Assembly (NCBI GenBank): GCA_964636675.1
Contig: CAZWUO010000120.1
Span: forward strand, 1 to 11,369
DNA from: JALUUH01 sp964636675
Lineage (GTDB): Bacteria > Pseudomonadota > Gammaproteobacteria > S012-40
Length of the DNA: 11,369 bases
Reading direction: 5' to 3'
Shown: in pieces, positions 1 to 7,570 of the stretch
How the letters are laid out: each line of letters opens with the position of its first letter
Numbering within the stretch: the first letter of the stretch is position 1
The notes under the pieces: generated by a model
The model's database searches: none
What the model was told of the DNA's origin: nothing
Seen by the model: only the letters and a program-made list of their open reading frames with translations
Program-made: the position numbers and the translations under genes

Positions 1-59
1 CCATCTACGTCAAACACGAGTAGTTTTACCTTTGTTGCTCGCGCTAAGATATCTTGCAT
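1..59 (-). CDS. kdsC: 3-deoxy-D-manno-octulosonate 8-phosphate phosphatase KdsC, N-terminal fragment cut by window edge
   Basis: Only the first 19 codons plus two bases lie in the window. The minus-strand reading starts with ATG at 59 and runs MQDILARATKVKLLVFDVDG. The FDVDG at the end is motif I of the HAD phosphatase superfamily (nucleophile Asp plus the +2 Asp), and KdsC proteins carry such a motif near their N-terminus. An AGAGGA ribosome-binding sequence lies about nine bases upstream. Immediately upstream in the same direction is kdsD, the usual neighbour of kdsC. KdsC hydrolyses Kdo-8-phosphate to Kdo in the cytoplasm, the third step of Kdo synthesis for lipopolysaccharide. The 121-base gap to kdsD suggests that it may have its own promoter, but I found no convincing one. 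The identification rests on motif I and synteny only. Confidence 0.8.
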   Translation of the reverse strand, partial: MQDILARATKVKLLVFDVD

Positions 60-180
60 CTAAGGGTTCCTCTTTTTATTGGCTATCGTTTGTAATGATT
101 CTACCGCGTGGACGCATGGGAAAAGAGAGGTTGAATATTTATTAGTGCGCGGTTTTTTATACATAACGGAATTTTGCTAT

Positions 181-1194
181 TTAAATAACCCCAGCGCGTA
201 AGATGTCTGACATGTTTAATGCGCCAATTAATTCGTCCTTTTCGTTTACGACAGGAAAGGCATTGATTTTTTTTCGCTGCATAATTTGCAGTGCTTCAGC
301 GACCAAGATATTAGGTCGAATGCTTGTGCATTTAGCAATCATCGCTGCAGCAATCGGAATTCCATGAATGTTTTTGGGTTCGTTTAATAAACGCCTTAAG
401 TCGCCATCTGTGAAAACGCCTAATACTTTATTGTGCATGTCCACGATCACCGCAAAGCCCAAGCTGGTACGCGTCATTTCGTTGAGTGCTTCAGCGACAC
501 TGGCGGTATGTGGAATGAAAGGAACATCTTCATTTTTATGCATGATGTCTGCAACCCGTAGCAGTAATTTTTTACCCAAGGTGCCGCCTGGGTGGGAGTA
601 AGCAAAATCTTCTTCAGTAAATCCTTTGCTTTCCAGCAATGCGACGGCTAGTGCATCTCCCATGGCTAAGGTTGCCGTGGTGCTGGCGGTAGGTGCCAAG
701 CCTAAAGGGCAGGCCTCTTTGCTAACGCTCACATCAATATGCACGTCGGCAATACGTGCTAGGGTAGAAGAAGGCTTGCCGGTCAACGCAATCAGAGGTA
801 CTTGGAGTCTTTTGATTAATGGCACGATGGTGAGGATTTCGTGAGTTTCGCCAGAGTTGGATATTGCTAAGATCACATCGCCTTCGGTAATCATTCCCAA
901 GTCTCCGTGGCTGGCTTCACCCGGGTGAACAAAAAAAGCCGGTGTGCCAGTGCTCGCTAAAGTCGCTGCTATTTTTCCTCCGACATGCCCGGATTTTCCC
1001 ATGCCAGTGATAACAACTCTGCCTTTGGAGGCCAACATAAAACGACAGGCTTGGGCAAAATCGGCGTCAATTCGAGAGAGTAATGCACTGACGGCATCGG
1101 CTTCGGTTTGAATAACGGCTCGACCCATTTCGAGCAGTGCTTCATCGGTCAGTGTATGTGATGCGGGGCTATGAATTTTTTGAGTTTTAGTCAC
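181..1194 (-). CDS. kdsD: D-arabinose-5-phosphate isomerase (KdsD/KpsF family)
   Basis: The 337-residue product interconverts D-ribulose-5-phosphate and D-arabinose-5-phosphate in the cytoplasm, supplying the first precursor of Kdo. A SIS (sugar isomerase) domain covers roughly residues 40-185, with GMGKSG at 64-69 and SNSGE at 112-116. Two CBS domains follow, at about 214-270 and 282-337. Aligned by eye to E. coli KdsD, the four catalytic residues K59, E111, E152 and H193 correspond to K67, E119, E160 and H201 (in the SHPGGTLG stretch), all present. Length and architecture are normal for the family. The start is GTG at 1194, with AAAGG placed seven bases upstream; no closer in-frame ATG exists before the SIS domain. 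It lies 35 bases after yrbG and upstream of kdsC, the conserved yrbG-kdsD-kdsC order, so co-transcription with yrbG is likely. Confidence 0.96.
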   Translation of the reverse strand: MTKTQKIHSPASHTLTDEALLEMGRAVIQTEADAVSALLSRIDADFAQACRFMLASKGRVVITGMGKSGHVGGKIAATLASTGTPAFFVHPGEASHGDLGMITEGDVILAISNSGETHEILTIVPLIKRLQVPLIALTGKPSSTLARIADVHIDVSVSKEACPLGLAPTASTTATLAMGDALAVALLESKGFTEEDFAYSHPGGTLGKKLLLRVADIMHKNEDVPFIPHTASVAEALNEMTRTSLGFAVIVDMHNKVLGVFTDGDLRRLLNEPKNIHGIPIAAAMIAKCTSIRPNILVAEALQIMQRKKINAFPVVNEKDELIGALNMSDILRAGVI

Positions 1195-1229
1195 TCGTCA
1201 GCCTTTGGTTTTTTTGCTGAGGCAAAATC

Positions 1230-2207
1230 CTATTTAATCGCGGTTAAATATAAGATCATCATATAGGCAATATAGATCGTGAGCAATCCAAGTCCTTTTA
1301 GACGTGTCACTTGACCAGCATCGTTGGTCTTGCTTCTGAGCATAAGAAACAATAAGACGGTGATTAGGATCATGACCGGATAATCTCGGTATAACGCGGC
1401 CGAATCGATATCGGCTGGGTTAATCACTGCTGGAATGCCAATAACACCGAGCAGATTAAACATATTGGAGCCGATGAGGTTGCCAATTGCGATGTCGTCT
1501 TCACCTTTGCGCGAAGCAATAATGCTTGCTGCCAGTTCCGGTAAGCTGGTGCCAATGGCAATCACGGTAAGACCAATCACGAGTTCGCTAACGCCATAGA
1601 ATGTAGCAATTTTAACCGCTCCCCACACGATGAGCTTGGCGCCAATTAAGAGTAACACTAAGCCGATACACAGCCAAAATAGAGACTTACTCAATGGCAT
1701 CTGCTCGGGCATTTCTTGTGCAAACTCTTGTTCCATGGGGTCTGAGGGGTCTGTTTTCATACCGGCCCACGTGAGCCAGGCAAAGAAGCCGACCATGGAG
1801 ACTAAGAGAATATAACCATCGTTACGGCTTAAATTGCCATCAATAAACAGTATTGCGACTAAGCCCATGAGGAAAAATAAGACGGGAAATTCTCTTCGAA
1901 GAATGGTTGAACGTACCACCATGGGAGCGATAAGCGCGGTGATTCCGAGGACTAAAGCGAGATTGGTGATGTTTGATCCAATCGCATTACCAATGGCGAT
2001 GTTGGTGTTGCCGTTCCAGGCAGCGACAGCACCGACTAACATCTCAGGTGCTGAAGTACCAAAACCGACGACGACAAGGCCAATAATGAGTGTGGGGATA
2101 CCTAATGATCGAGCAATTCCGGAGGCACCGAGTACGAATTTATCAGCAGACCAAACGAGTAAAGCAAAGCCGCCGATGACCGCGGCAATTTCTAATATTC
2201 CAAACAT
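1230..2207 (-). CDS. yrbG: CaCA-family calcium/sodium antiporter, YrbG type
   Basis: This 325-residue inner-membrane protein belongs to the Ca2+:cation antiporter superfamily. It has the two inverted alpha-repeats that build the ion-binding site. Repeat 1 has GFGTSAPE at 48-55 and GNAIGSNITN at 73-82. Repeat 2 has AIGTSLPE at 217-224 and IGNLIGSNMFN at 241-251. About ten hydrophobic spans are visible, with a charged central loop near 150-171 rich in Asp, Glu and Pro between the halves, as usual for the family. The glutamates of both alpha-repeats (E55, E224), which bind the cation in characterised exchangers, are present. AAGAAG precedes the ATG. The gene starts 17 bases after the ubiA stop and ends 35 bases before kdsD, so it sits inside an operon-like run. 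The true ion and partner ion are not known for YrbG proteins; Ca2+ and Na+ are inferred from the family. Confidence 0.93.
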   Translation of the reverse strand: MFGILEIAAVIGGFALLVWSADKFVLGASGIARSLGIPTLIIGLVVVGFGTSAPEMLVGAVAAWNGNTNIAIGNAIGSNITNLALVLGITALIAPMVVRSTILRREFPVLFFLMGLVAILFIDGNLSRNDGYILLVSMVGFFAWLTWAGMKTDPSDPMEQEFAQEMPEQMPLSKSLFWLCIGLVLLLIGAKLIVWGAVKIATFYGVSELVIGLTVIAIGTSLPELAASIIASRKGEDDIAIGNLIGSNMFNLLGVIGIPAVINPADIDSAALYRDYPVMILITVLLFLMLRSKTNDAGQVTRLKGLGLLTIYIAYMMILYLTAIK

Positions 2208-2224
2208 AAGTCTTCTTAATTCTA

Positions 2225-3106
2225 TTAATTCAACAAATAATGCGTAAATATTCCACTAAAGATAATGGCGCCAACCCAGTTGTTATTCAAAAATGCCCTA
2301 AAACAAGCGCCGCCAAGTCTATCTTTTATTAGGTACTGCTGGTAGGAAAAAAAACCGGCGATGAGTAAAATGCTGCTGTAATATACGATGCTCATTTGCA
2401 ATATGACGCCTAGGCCAACGAGCATTACCAGAACCAGCAGCTGTAATAATCCAATAATATGTCGGTCGAATTGAGCAAATAGAATCGCCGTAGATTTTAC
2501 CCCAATATTGAGATCGTCTTTTTTATCGACCATGCCATACATTGTGTCGTATACCGTAGTCCACAAGACCGTAATGATAAATAATATCCAAGCGACGGTT
2601 GGTATATTGCCGGTTTGTGCTGCAAAAGCCATGGGGATGCTCCACGCAAAGGCGGCGCCGAGAAAGACTTGTGGTAAGTGCGTATAACGCTTCATAAACG
2701 GATAGCAGGCGGCCAGCAATACGGCGATGAATGATAATGCAATGGTCAGTGCATTCAAGAATAATACGAGACTAAAAGCCATAAGAGAGAGTATTGCAAA
2801 GAGAGTGAGCGCTTCCTTGCTTGAGACTCGCCCCGCCGCGAGCCGAAGGTTTTTTGTACGCGCCACATGTGGATCAATTTTTCGCTCAGCAAAATCATTG
2901 ATAACACAGCCCGCAGATCGCATGAGAAATACGCCTAGTATAAAAACGGTTAATATTCCTAAATTGGGAATGCCTTCTGCGGCTATCCAAAGTGCCCATA
3001 AGGTAGGCCATAAGAGTAATAATGTTCCGATGGGTTTATCTATACGCATTAGCAAACGATATTCGGGCCAGCGTGTGCTAATGCGAAATGCTTGGGCATT
3101 TGTCAT
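2225..3106 (-). CDS. ubiA: 4-hydroxybenzoate octaprenyltransferase UbiA
   Basis: The 293-residue integral membrane protein attaches the polyprenyl chain to 4-hydroxybenzoate, the first membrane step of ubiquinone synthesis. Eight to nine hydrophobic segments are visible. The first aspartate-rich motif is at 70-78 (NDFAERKID) and the second region at 186-198 (YDTMYGMVDKKDD), matching the family's Mg-diphosphate binding motifs. Length is normal (about 290). Two local oddities occur: the first motif reads NDxxExxxD rather than NDxxDxxxD, and the following stretch reads RTKNLRL where the family usually has RT.NRPL. Both are compatible with a working enzyme but unusual. No clear ribosome-binding site precedes the ATG at 3106. 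The gene lies 106 bases downstream of ubiC, whose product is its substrate, and 17 bases upstream of yrbG, so the group is probably one transcript. Confidence 0.95.
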   Translation of the reverse strand: MTNAQAFRISTRWPEYRLLMRIDKPIGTLLLLWPTLWALWIAAEGIPNLGILTVFILGVFLMRSAGCVINDFAERKIDPHVARTKNLRLAAGRVSSKEALTLFAILSLMAFSLVLFLNALTIALSFIAVLLAACYPFMKRYTHLPQVFLGAAFAWSIPMAFAAQTGNIPTVAWILFIITVLWTTVYDTMYGMVDKKDDLNIGVKSTAILFAQFDRHIIGLLQLLVLVMLVGLGVILQMSIVYYSSILLIAGFFSYQQYLIKDRLGGACFRAFLNNNWVGAIIFSGIFTHYLLN

Positions 3107-3153
3107 ATTAATATCAAGGTAATTCGACGTTTCTAGGACGTGGATGATACGTG

Positions 3154-3182
3154 AAACGGATCGGTTTTTCGATATGCCGTTT
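3154..3182. other. Hairpin between ubiC and ubiA
   Basis: The left arm AAACGG + ATCG (3154-3163) pairs with CGAT (3170-3173) and CCGTTT (3177-3182), with a six-base T-rich loop and a three-base bulge. No proper U-tract follows in either direction, so it is not a standard terminator. In the ubiC-ubiA transcript it could modulate read-through or RNA stability; function unknown. Confidence 0.3.
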
Positions 3183-3212
3183 ATTTGAGATATTCAGCAG
3201 TAAGGGCGCTTT

Positions 3213-3890
3213 TCAATGCGATAAGGTTTTTTCTTTGCTGCCACCGAAAATGCGGCTCACCGTATCCCAGAAGCTGGTTTTTTCAGTTTTAGTGTCTGAG
3301 TTTAAAGATTTAGCTGCTTTGTCAGAGGTTTTTGTGAGTTCTAGGTCGGGTAGAAAAAACTCACTGACCAGTAGGGGCTGGTTGCGTATCGTATATTTCG
3401 AACGTCGTCCCCAGATTTGCGATGCTTTGCGCTTGCTAAACGTTGTTGCGGTCGCAAACATATCGTGTTGCGCAGAAACCTGAGTTAAGGCTATCCCGCT
3501 GCGTTGTATGTTGGGATTGTTAAATAATACCGAGCCTAAAGATTTATTTCCTAAGCGGGTTAAGCCTTTTAATTGACCATTAGCGGCTTTTACCGGGATG
3601 ATTGAGCGCGCGAACACCCAAGGTGTGCCTTTGCAAAGCAAGTAGACTTGACGGACAAAAACATATTCACCGTGGCGTAAACCCAATAGCAGTCTTTCAT
3701 TACGCTGGGGAAGACACCATTTTTCAGATTCCACCTTAACGCTAAATTGTCCGTCCGAAGCCTCCATCAGGCGTGTTGTTAATGAGTTTTTATCAAACAG
3801 CCATGTTCGTAAATCACTCGGAATGTTTTCTCGATGAACGCAGGCAGCGGATTTCCAGAAAGGTTCTTTCCCACTATGAGTTAAACGCAT
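3213..3890 (-). CDS. ubiC: chorismate lyase UbiC with C-terminal extension
   Basis: This enzyme cleaves chorismate to 4-hydroxybenzoate and pyruvate in the cytoplasm, the entry step of ubiquinone synthesis; ubiA follows. Family signatures, numbered from the ATG at 3890: FVRQVYLLC (Arg80, equivalent to E. coli Arg76), PWVFARSIIP, LGSVLF, IWGRRS at 159-164, and PLLVSEFFLP with Glu177 (equivalent to Glu155). The product is about 225 residues, against 165 for E. coli UbiC. Much of the excess is a tail of about 42 residues after FLP, rich in Lys, Ser and Thr, ending in an amphipathic stretch (FWDTVSRIFGG). A short insertion also precedes the WGRRS motif. An in-frame ATG at 3902 is possible, but the ATG at 3890 has GGAG six bases upstream, and a TATAAT at 3916-3911 would start RNA near 3904, so 3890 is preferred. 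Confidence 0.92.
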   Translation of the reverse strand: MRLTHSGKEPFWKSAACVHRENIPSDLRTWLFDKNSLTTRLMEASDGQFSVKVESEKWCLPQRNERLLLGLRHGEYVFVRQVYLLCKGTPWVFARSIIPVKAANGQLKGLTRLGNKSLGSVLFNNPNIQRSGIALTQVSAQHDMFATATTFSKRKASQIWGRRSKYTIRNQPLLVSEFFLPDLELTKTSDKAAKSLNSDTKTEKTSFWDTVSRIFGGSKEKTLSH

Positions 3891-4161
3891 GATGAACTCC
3901 ATGATATTTAATTATAAGGTGAAAATCTGTGAAACCCAGAGTATACACGGCAATATTGTTTAATCCATTACTCGGGGACGCTGAGTTTCCTTGTGATTGC
4001 TATGGTTGATGTCAGCAGTCCCTAGTATTGTTGCCGACTAAAGTGTTTTTTGCTGATCCATCAACTTCGTTGATGTAGCAAAGAATGTAAGCCTAATGTA
4101 AGTACTCAGTCAATAATATCCTCGCTTCAATCAACGATGATGTATTGAGGGGAATATTAAA
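3891..4161. other. Divergent intergenic region between ubiC and the exported CxxCH protein gene
   Basis: These 271 bases hold the ubiC promoter at the left end and, at the right end, GAGGGG (4147-4152) nine bases before the ATG at 4162. A TAATAT at 4114-4119 is a possible -10 for the rightward gene but lacks a good -35. A hairpin, CATCAAC-TTC-GTTGATG at 4059-4075, is flanked by TGCT (4051-4054) and AGCA (4077-4080). A related element, GTTGATGTCAGCA, occurs at 4005-4017, against GTTGATGTAGCA at 4069-4080. No gene is seen. Confidence 0.4.
3911..3939 (-). promoter_or_regulatory. Putative sigma70 promoter of ubiC
   Basis: A perfect TATAAT lies at 3916-3911 on the minus strand. The -35 position 17 bases upstream is poor (CTGGGT at 3939-3934). 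Predicted RNA start is near 3904, giving a leader of about 15 bases containing the GGAG site for the ATG at 3890. Based on consensus matching only. Confidence 0.45.
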
Positions 4162-5295
4162 ATGGTGGAAAACAAGGTAATAAAGTGTAGGACTCGCGCT
4201 GCAGTTTTGCTCGCAGGCTGTTTCTTTGTATTCAGTAGTACTACGGTATTTGCACATGCTTCGATGTCAGGGTTTATGAGCGCTAACGATCGCAATAGTG
4301 ACAAGTATCAACGTGTCAGCGGGGAAATTGTCTCTGAATTTAGAAGCGGGATGCGAGGGTTTGCTCAGCGCCATAAACACAGGAGTAAAAGATGTATTGC
4401 AGTTTTAAGAGATAGCGATCAGGCGTTGGGGGCGGTGGATTTGTTTCGGAAATATTTCCATATGGCTGATTATTGTAAATTACCTCTGTTACAAGATGCT
4501 TTAATGGGCGAGTATTTGCAAACGAATGGGGCTTTTGCACAAACCCAAGACCCAAACCTGAAAATTAAATTGGCTAAAATCGCGAAAATTCTCGCCTTGT
4601 CCTATACGTGGGAGAGTGCGGAGTCTGGTCGAGGGGTTCTCGGTCCATCAGTGATTAATTCGTTGACCGTCGCGGTGTTTTACTTCAATAAATCCTACGA
4701 GTTAAATTCTGAAGATACCCAAACGCTGGGTTTTTTGTCTAGTCTTACCTTGGCCTTGGGGCGTATTCATCGCAACCAGGAGTTGGTCGAAGAAGGCATA
4801 AGACTGGTTGCGTTGTCGATTGATGTTAATCCTGTGTTTGGTTTGTTTGCAGCCGCGCAAGCAGAGGTTCAGGCGCCGGTTAATTCTCCCGATTTTCAGC
4901 GTGGTATCCGGAGATTTTGGGCTTATCAAGATGAATGCATGCAAACCGAGGTTGATCGTGAGAATACCGATTGGGCGCCATATCTTCCTATAGAGGGTGG
5001 CGAGTATTGGAAGTGTCAAAATACTGCAAACTCACTGCATAGAACTGAGGCATTTTTGTTGCTATTTGGCGATGCGTTGTTAAAGGCAGGTGATTTGAAA
5101 TCGGCTAAAACGATGTACGAAAATGTTCAATATATTTCTACGGCTAAAAACTGGAAGTATAAATACATAGTGAAAAATCGCTTGAATAATCTTGAAGAGC
5201 ATTACGAAGCATTGCAAACAGCAGATCCGAGCGATGATCCCATGCTGGTGTTTGACTCGAATAAAATTCGTTGTTCGTTTTGTCACCAAGAATAA
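4162..5295 (+). CDS. Exported helical-repeat (TPR-like) protein with C-terminal CxxCH motif, function unknown
   Basis: I do not recognise this 377-residue protein. The N-terminus has Lys/Arg residues, then a hydrophobic stretch from 13 to 31, with AHA|S at 31-33 as a possible signal peptidase I site. LAGC at 17-20 also resembles a lipobox, so it may instead be a lipoprotein with a very short hydrophobic core. Residues about 100-350 are alpha-helical with TPR-like repeats: FYFNKSYELN at 173-182 and DALLKAGDLKSAKTMYENV at 304-322 have the A/G/Y spacing of TPR helices. Four cysteines at 78, 105, 259 and 285 could form disulfides. The last seven residues, CSFCHQE, contain CxxCH at 371-375, the covalent haem c attachment motif. 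GAGGGG precedes the ATG, and a strong terminator follows 20 bases after the stop, so it is probably transcribed alone. A periplasmic or outer-membrane-associated redox or scaffold role is only inference. Confidence 0.85.
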   Translation: MVENKVIKCRTRAAVLLAGCFFVFSSTTVFAHASMSGFMSANDRNSDKYQRVSGEIVSEFRSGMRGFAQRHKHRSKRCIAVLRDSDQALGAVDLFRKYFHMADYCKLPLLQDALMGEYLQTNGAFAQTQDPNLKIKLAKIAKILALSYTWESAESGRGVLGPSVINSLTVAVFYFNKSYELNSEDTQTLGFLSSLTLALGRIHRNQELVEEGIRLVALSIDVNPVFGLFAAAQAEVQAPVNSPDFQRGIRRFWAYQDECMQTEVDRENTDWAPYLPIEGGEYWKCQNTANSLHRTEAFLLLFGDALLKAGDLKSAKTMYENVQYISTAKNWKYKYIVKNRLNNLEEHYEALQTADPSDDPMLVFDSNKIRCSFCHQE

Positions 5296-5315
5296 TACAC
5301 GCGAGAGTTAGTAGG

Positions 5316-5349
5316 AAACACAGAGGGCGAGTCCCTCTGTGTTTTTGTT
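5316..5349 (+). terminator. Rho-independent terminator after the CxxCH protein gene, possibly bidirectional
   Basis: AAACACAGAGGG (5316-5327) pairs perfectly over 12 bases with CCCTCTGTGTTT (5333-5344) around a CGAGT loop, and a T-rich tract (TTTTTGTTT from 5342) continues on the plus strand. On the minus strand the stem ends in TTT, so it may also stop recG transcripts, which converge on it. Confidence 0.88.
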
Positions 5350-5371
5350 TGTGATCAGGTATTAGGGAGTC

Positions 5372-5401
5372 TCTGATTAAGCTCGTTAGAACTTAACCAG
5401 A
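5372..5401 (-). other. Hairpin just after the recG stop codon
   Basis: In recG RNA, UCUGGUUAAG (5401-5392) pairs with CUUAAUCAGA (5381-5372) over ten positions with one G-U pair and a ten-base loop. There is no U-tract after it. It could protect the 3' end, with termination at the downstream 5316-5344 stem. Confidence 0.35.
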
Positions 5402-5407
5402 GGTTTC

Positions 5408-7498
5408 TTAGATATTTCCATATTGAAACCCTTGGGGTAACCAGCGTTCGATCAATGGTGCTACTTTTTCGGGGTGTTTTTCAAGCATCAAATCGGCGAC
5501 TTTCATCACCTCTGGCATCAGTGCTCCGTCGCGCTCGAGGTCTGCAAGTTTAAATTGCATGAGTCCAGTTTGACGTGTGCCAAGGAGTTCTCCGGGGCCG
5601 CGTATTTCCATATCTTTTTGCGCGATTTTAAATCCATCGTTGGTTTCACGCATGATCTTTAGGCGTTCGCGTCCATTTCTAGAAAGTTTGCCGTTATACA
5701 TGAGTACGCAATGACTTTGTTGAGCGCCGCGGCCTACGCGGCCGCGTAGTTGATGCAATTGTGATAGACCCAAGCGTTCGGCGTTGTCAATAATCATCAA
5801 GCTTGCATTGGGTACATCTACACCGACTTCAATGACGGTAGTGGCGATGAGTAAGTCAATTTCGCCGGCTTTGAAGGTTTGCATAACCGCCTCTTTTTGC
5901 GCAGCCTTCATTCGGCCATGGACTAATCCGACCCGTAAGTCTACGAGAATATTTTTGAGTAATTCAGCGGTATTTTCTGCCGCTTCACAATTCAATACTT
6001 CGGATTCTTCAATCAGTGGACAGACCCAATAAGCTTGTCGCCCTTGTTGGCATACGATATTAACGCGTTGTATAATTTCTTCGCGTCTTGATTGGGGTAA
6101 GACAATAGTGTCTACGGGTTTACGGCCTGCAGGTAGTTCATCAATGACGGATACATCAAGATCTGCATATAAGGTCATCGCTAGGGTTCGTGGGATGGGC
6201 GTGGCAGTCATGACTAATTGGTGAGGCACAAGACCATTGCGGCCTTTTTCGCGGAGTGCGAGTCGTTGATGCACACCAAAACGATGTTGCTCATCGATAA
6301 TGACCAGTCCAAGCTTATAAAATTCTACATTTTGTTGAAATAAGGCGTGAGTTCCAATAATGATTTTGGTTTTTTGCGCTGCGATTTGTTCCAGGGCCTG
6401 TTGTCTATTTTTCCCTTTTAAGGAGCCGGATAACAAGGTGACTGAAATTTCGAGTGGCATACACCAGTTGAGAAAATTTTGATAGTGTTGTTCTGCGAGC
6501 AATTCGGTCGGCACCATGAGTGCAATTTGACAATCGTTATTTATTACCATCATTGAGGCAAGGGCCGCGACGACGGTTTTTCCGCTTCCTACGTCTCCTT
6601 GTACGAGTCGTTGCATCGGGGTCTGGCTTGAGAGGTCTTTCTGGATAGCGGACAATACGTGTTGTTGCGCTGAAGTCAATGAAAAAGGCAGGGCTTCTAA
6701 GAAGTTTGTTACCATTGCATTGTTGACATCACATGCGATAGCGTTATGCTCGCGTGCTTTTTTCCGCAAGCGTCGAAAACCAATATGGTGTGCGAGCAAT
6801 TCTTCAAAAATCAAACGTTGTTGGGCAGGATGTTTTCCTTGATTGATTTTCTGTAAAGAAATATCAGGCGTCGGACGGTGTAATAACAGCAAAGACTGGG
6901 CTAATACAGGAAATGCAAGCTGGGTACAAACTTCTTGTGGTAAGTAGTCATTTAAGGTGAGCTTATGGGAGGTTAACATTTGCAGGCACTGGTCAGTCAT
7001 TGTGCGCCAGGTGCGTTGTTGCACGCCCTCAGTTGTAGGATAAACCGGGGTGAGTTCTTCTTCCATGGTGGGGGTAACAGAGGTATCAAATTGCCGGTAC
7101 TCTGGATGAATTATTTCCAGGGAGTCTGGGCCTTTTCTGGCTTCGCCAAAACAGCGAATCATTTTTCCGGTGATGAAAGCGGTTTCTTGACTCTTAGAAA
7201 AATGAAAAAAACGCAAGCTCAGAGTGCCAGTACCATCAGATATTTTAACCAGTAATGAACGTTTACGCGTAAAACGCACTTGGCTGGATAGCACTTCACC
7301 TTGGATCATGGCTTCGTCACCGAAACGTAAGCCACTTATTGGCGTAAGACGTGTTTTATCTTGGTAGCGACTCGGAAGATGAAATAAAACATCATTTACC
7401 GACTTAACCCCAATACGCAATAGTTTTTCCGCGAGTTTGGGGCCGATTCCATTGAGGGAGGTTATTTCGGCAGTAGTTTGAATGGAAGGGTGGCTCAT
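5408..7498 (-). CDS. recG: ATP-dependent DNA helicase RecG
   Basis: RecG is a superfamily 2 double-stranded DNA translocase that remodels stalled replication forks and branch-migrates Holliday junctions. The 696-residue product is of normal length. An N-terminal wedge/OB-fold region covers about 55-140, preceded by a helix-hairpin-like stretch (SLNGIGPKLAEKLL at 14-27). The motor domains carry Walker A GDVGSGKT at 301-308, the DEQH box at 402-405, TATPIPRT at 431-438, and QLRGRVGR (motif VI) at 583-590. The IRGPGELLGTRQTG stretch at 632-645 is typical of the RecG C-terminal region. Start ATG 7498 has only a weak ribosome-binding site, but the N-terminus aligns with the usual RecG start. The gene stands alone and is transcribed divergently from the AraC-type regulator. 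It converges on the CxxCH protein gene, with a shared terminator region between them. Confidence 0.98.
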   Translation of the reverse strand: MSHPSIQTTAEITSLNGIGPKLAEKLLRIGVKSVNDVLFHLPSRYQDKTRLTPISGLRFGDEAMIQGEVLSSQVRFTRKRSLLVKISDGTGTLSLRFFHFSKSQETAFITGKMIRCFGEARKGPDSLEIIHPEYRQFDTSVTPTMEEELTPVYPTTEGVQQRTWRTMTDQCLQMLTSHKLTLNDYLPQEVCTQLAFPVLAQSLLLLHRPTPDISLQKINQGKHPAQQRLIFEELLAHHIGFRRLRKKAREHNAIACDVNNAMVTNFLEALPFSLTSAQQHVLSAIQKDLSSQTPMQRLVQGDVGSGKTVVAALASMMVINNDCQIALMVPTELLAEQHYQNFLNWCMPLEISVTLLSGSLKGKNRQQALEQIAAQKTKIIIGTHALFQQNVEFYKLGLVIIDEQHRFGVHQRLALREKGRNGLVPHQLVMTATPIPRTLAMTLYADLDVSVIDELPAGRKPVDTIVLPQSRREEIIQRVNIVCQQGRQAYWVCPLIEESEVLNCEAAENTAELLKNILVDLRVGLVHGRMKAAQKEAVMQTFKAGEIDLLIATTVIEVGVDVPNASLMIIDNAERLGLSQLHQLRGRVGRGAQQSHCVLMYNGKLSRNGRERLKIMRETNDGFKIAQKDMEIRGPGELLGTRQTGLMQFKLADLERDGALMPEVMKVADLMLEKHPEKVAPLIERWLPQGFQYGNI

Positions 7499-7570
7499 TG
7501 TCGCTAATTATGTATTCTTGCTTGAGTGAGTGTTTGCATTAGTGTGTTGTTTTTGTGTTTTTCACTGTTT

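Noticed and set aside
1834..2247. 137-codon plus-strand frame opposite yrbG
   Set aside because: Shadow of the yrbG reading frame; yrbG has both alpha-repeat motifs intact on the minus strand.
3151..3483. 110-codon plus-strand frame opposite ubiC
   Set aside because: It lies antisense to the strongly supported ubiC, has no ribosome-binding site and matches no family pattern.
4162..4260. Firm call of a lipoprotein from LAGC at residues 17-20
   Set aside because: The hydrophobic core before the cysteine is only about seven residues and continues past it to residue 31, so a standard signal peptide is at least as likely.
4340..5019. Minus-strand frames of 71 and 105 codons opposite the CxxCH protein gene
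   Set aside because: They lack ribosome-binding sites and family features; the plus-strand gene has a signal peptide, a good ribosome-binding site and a terminator.
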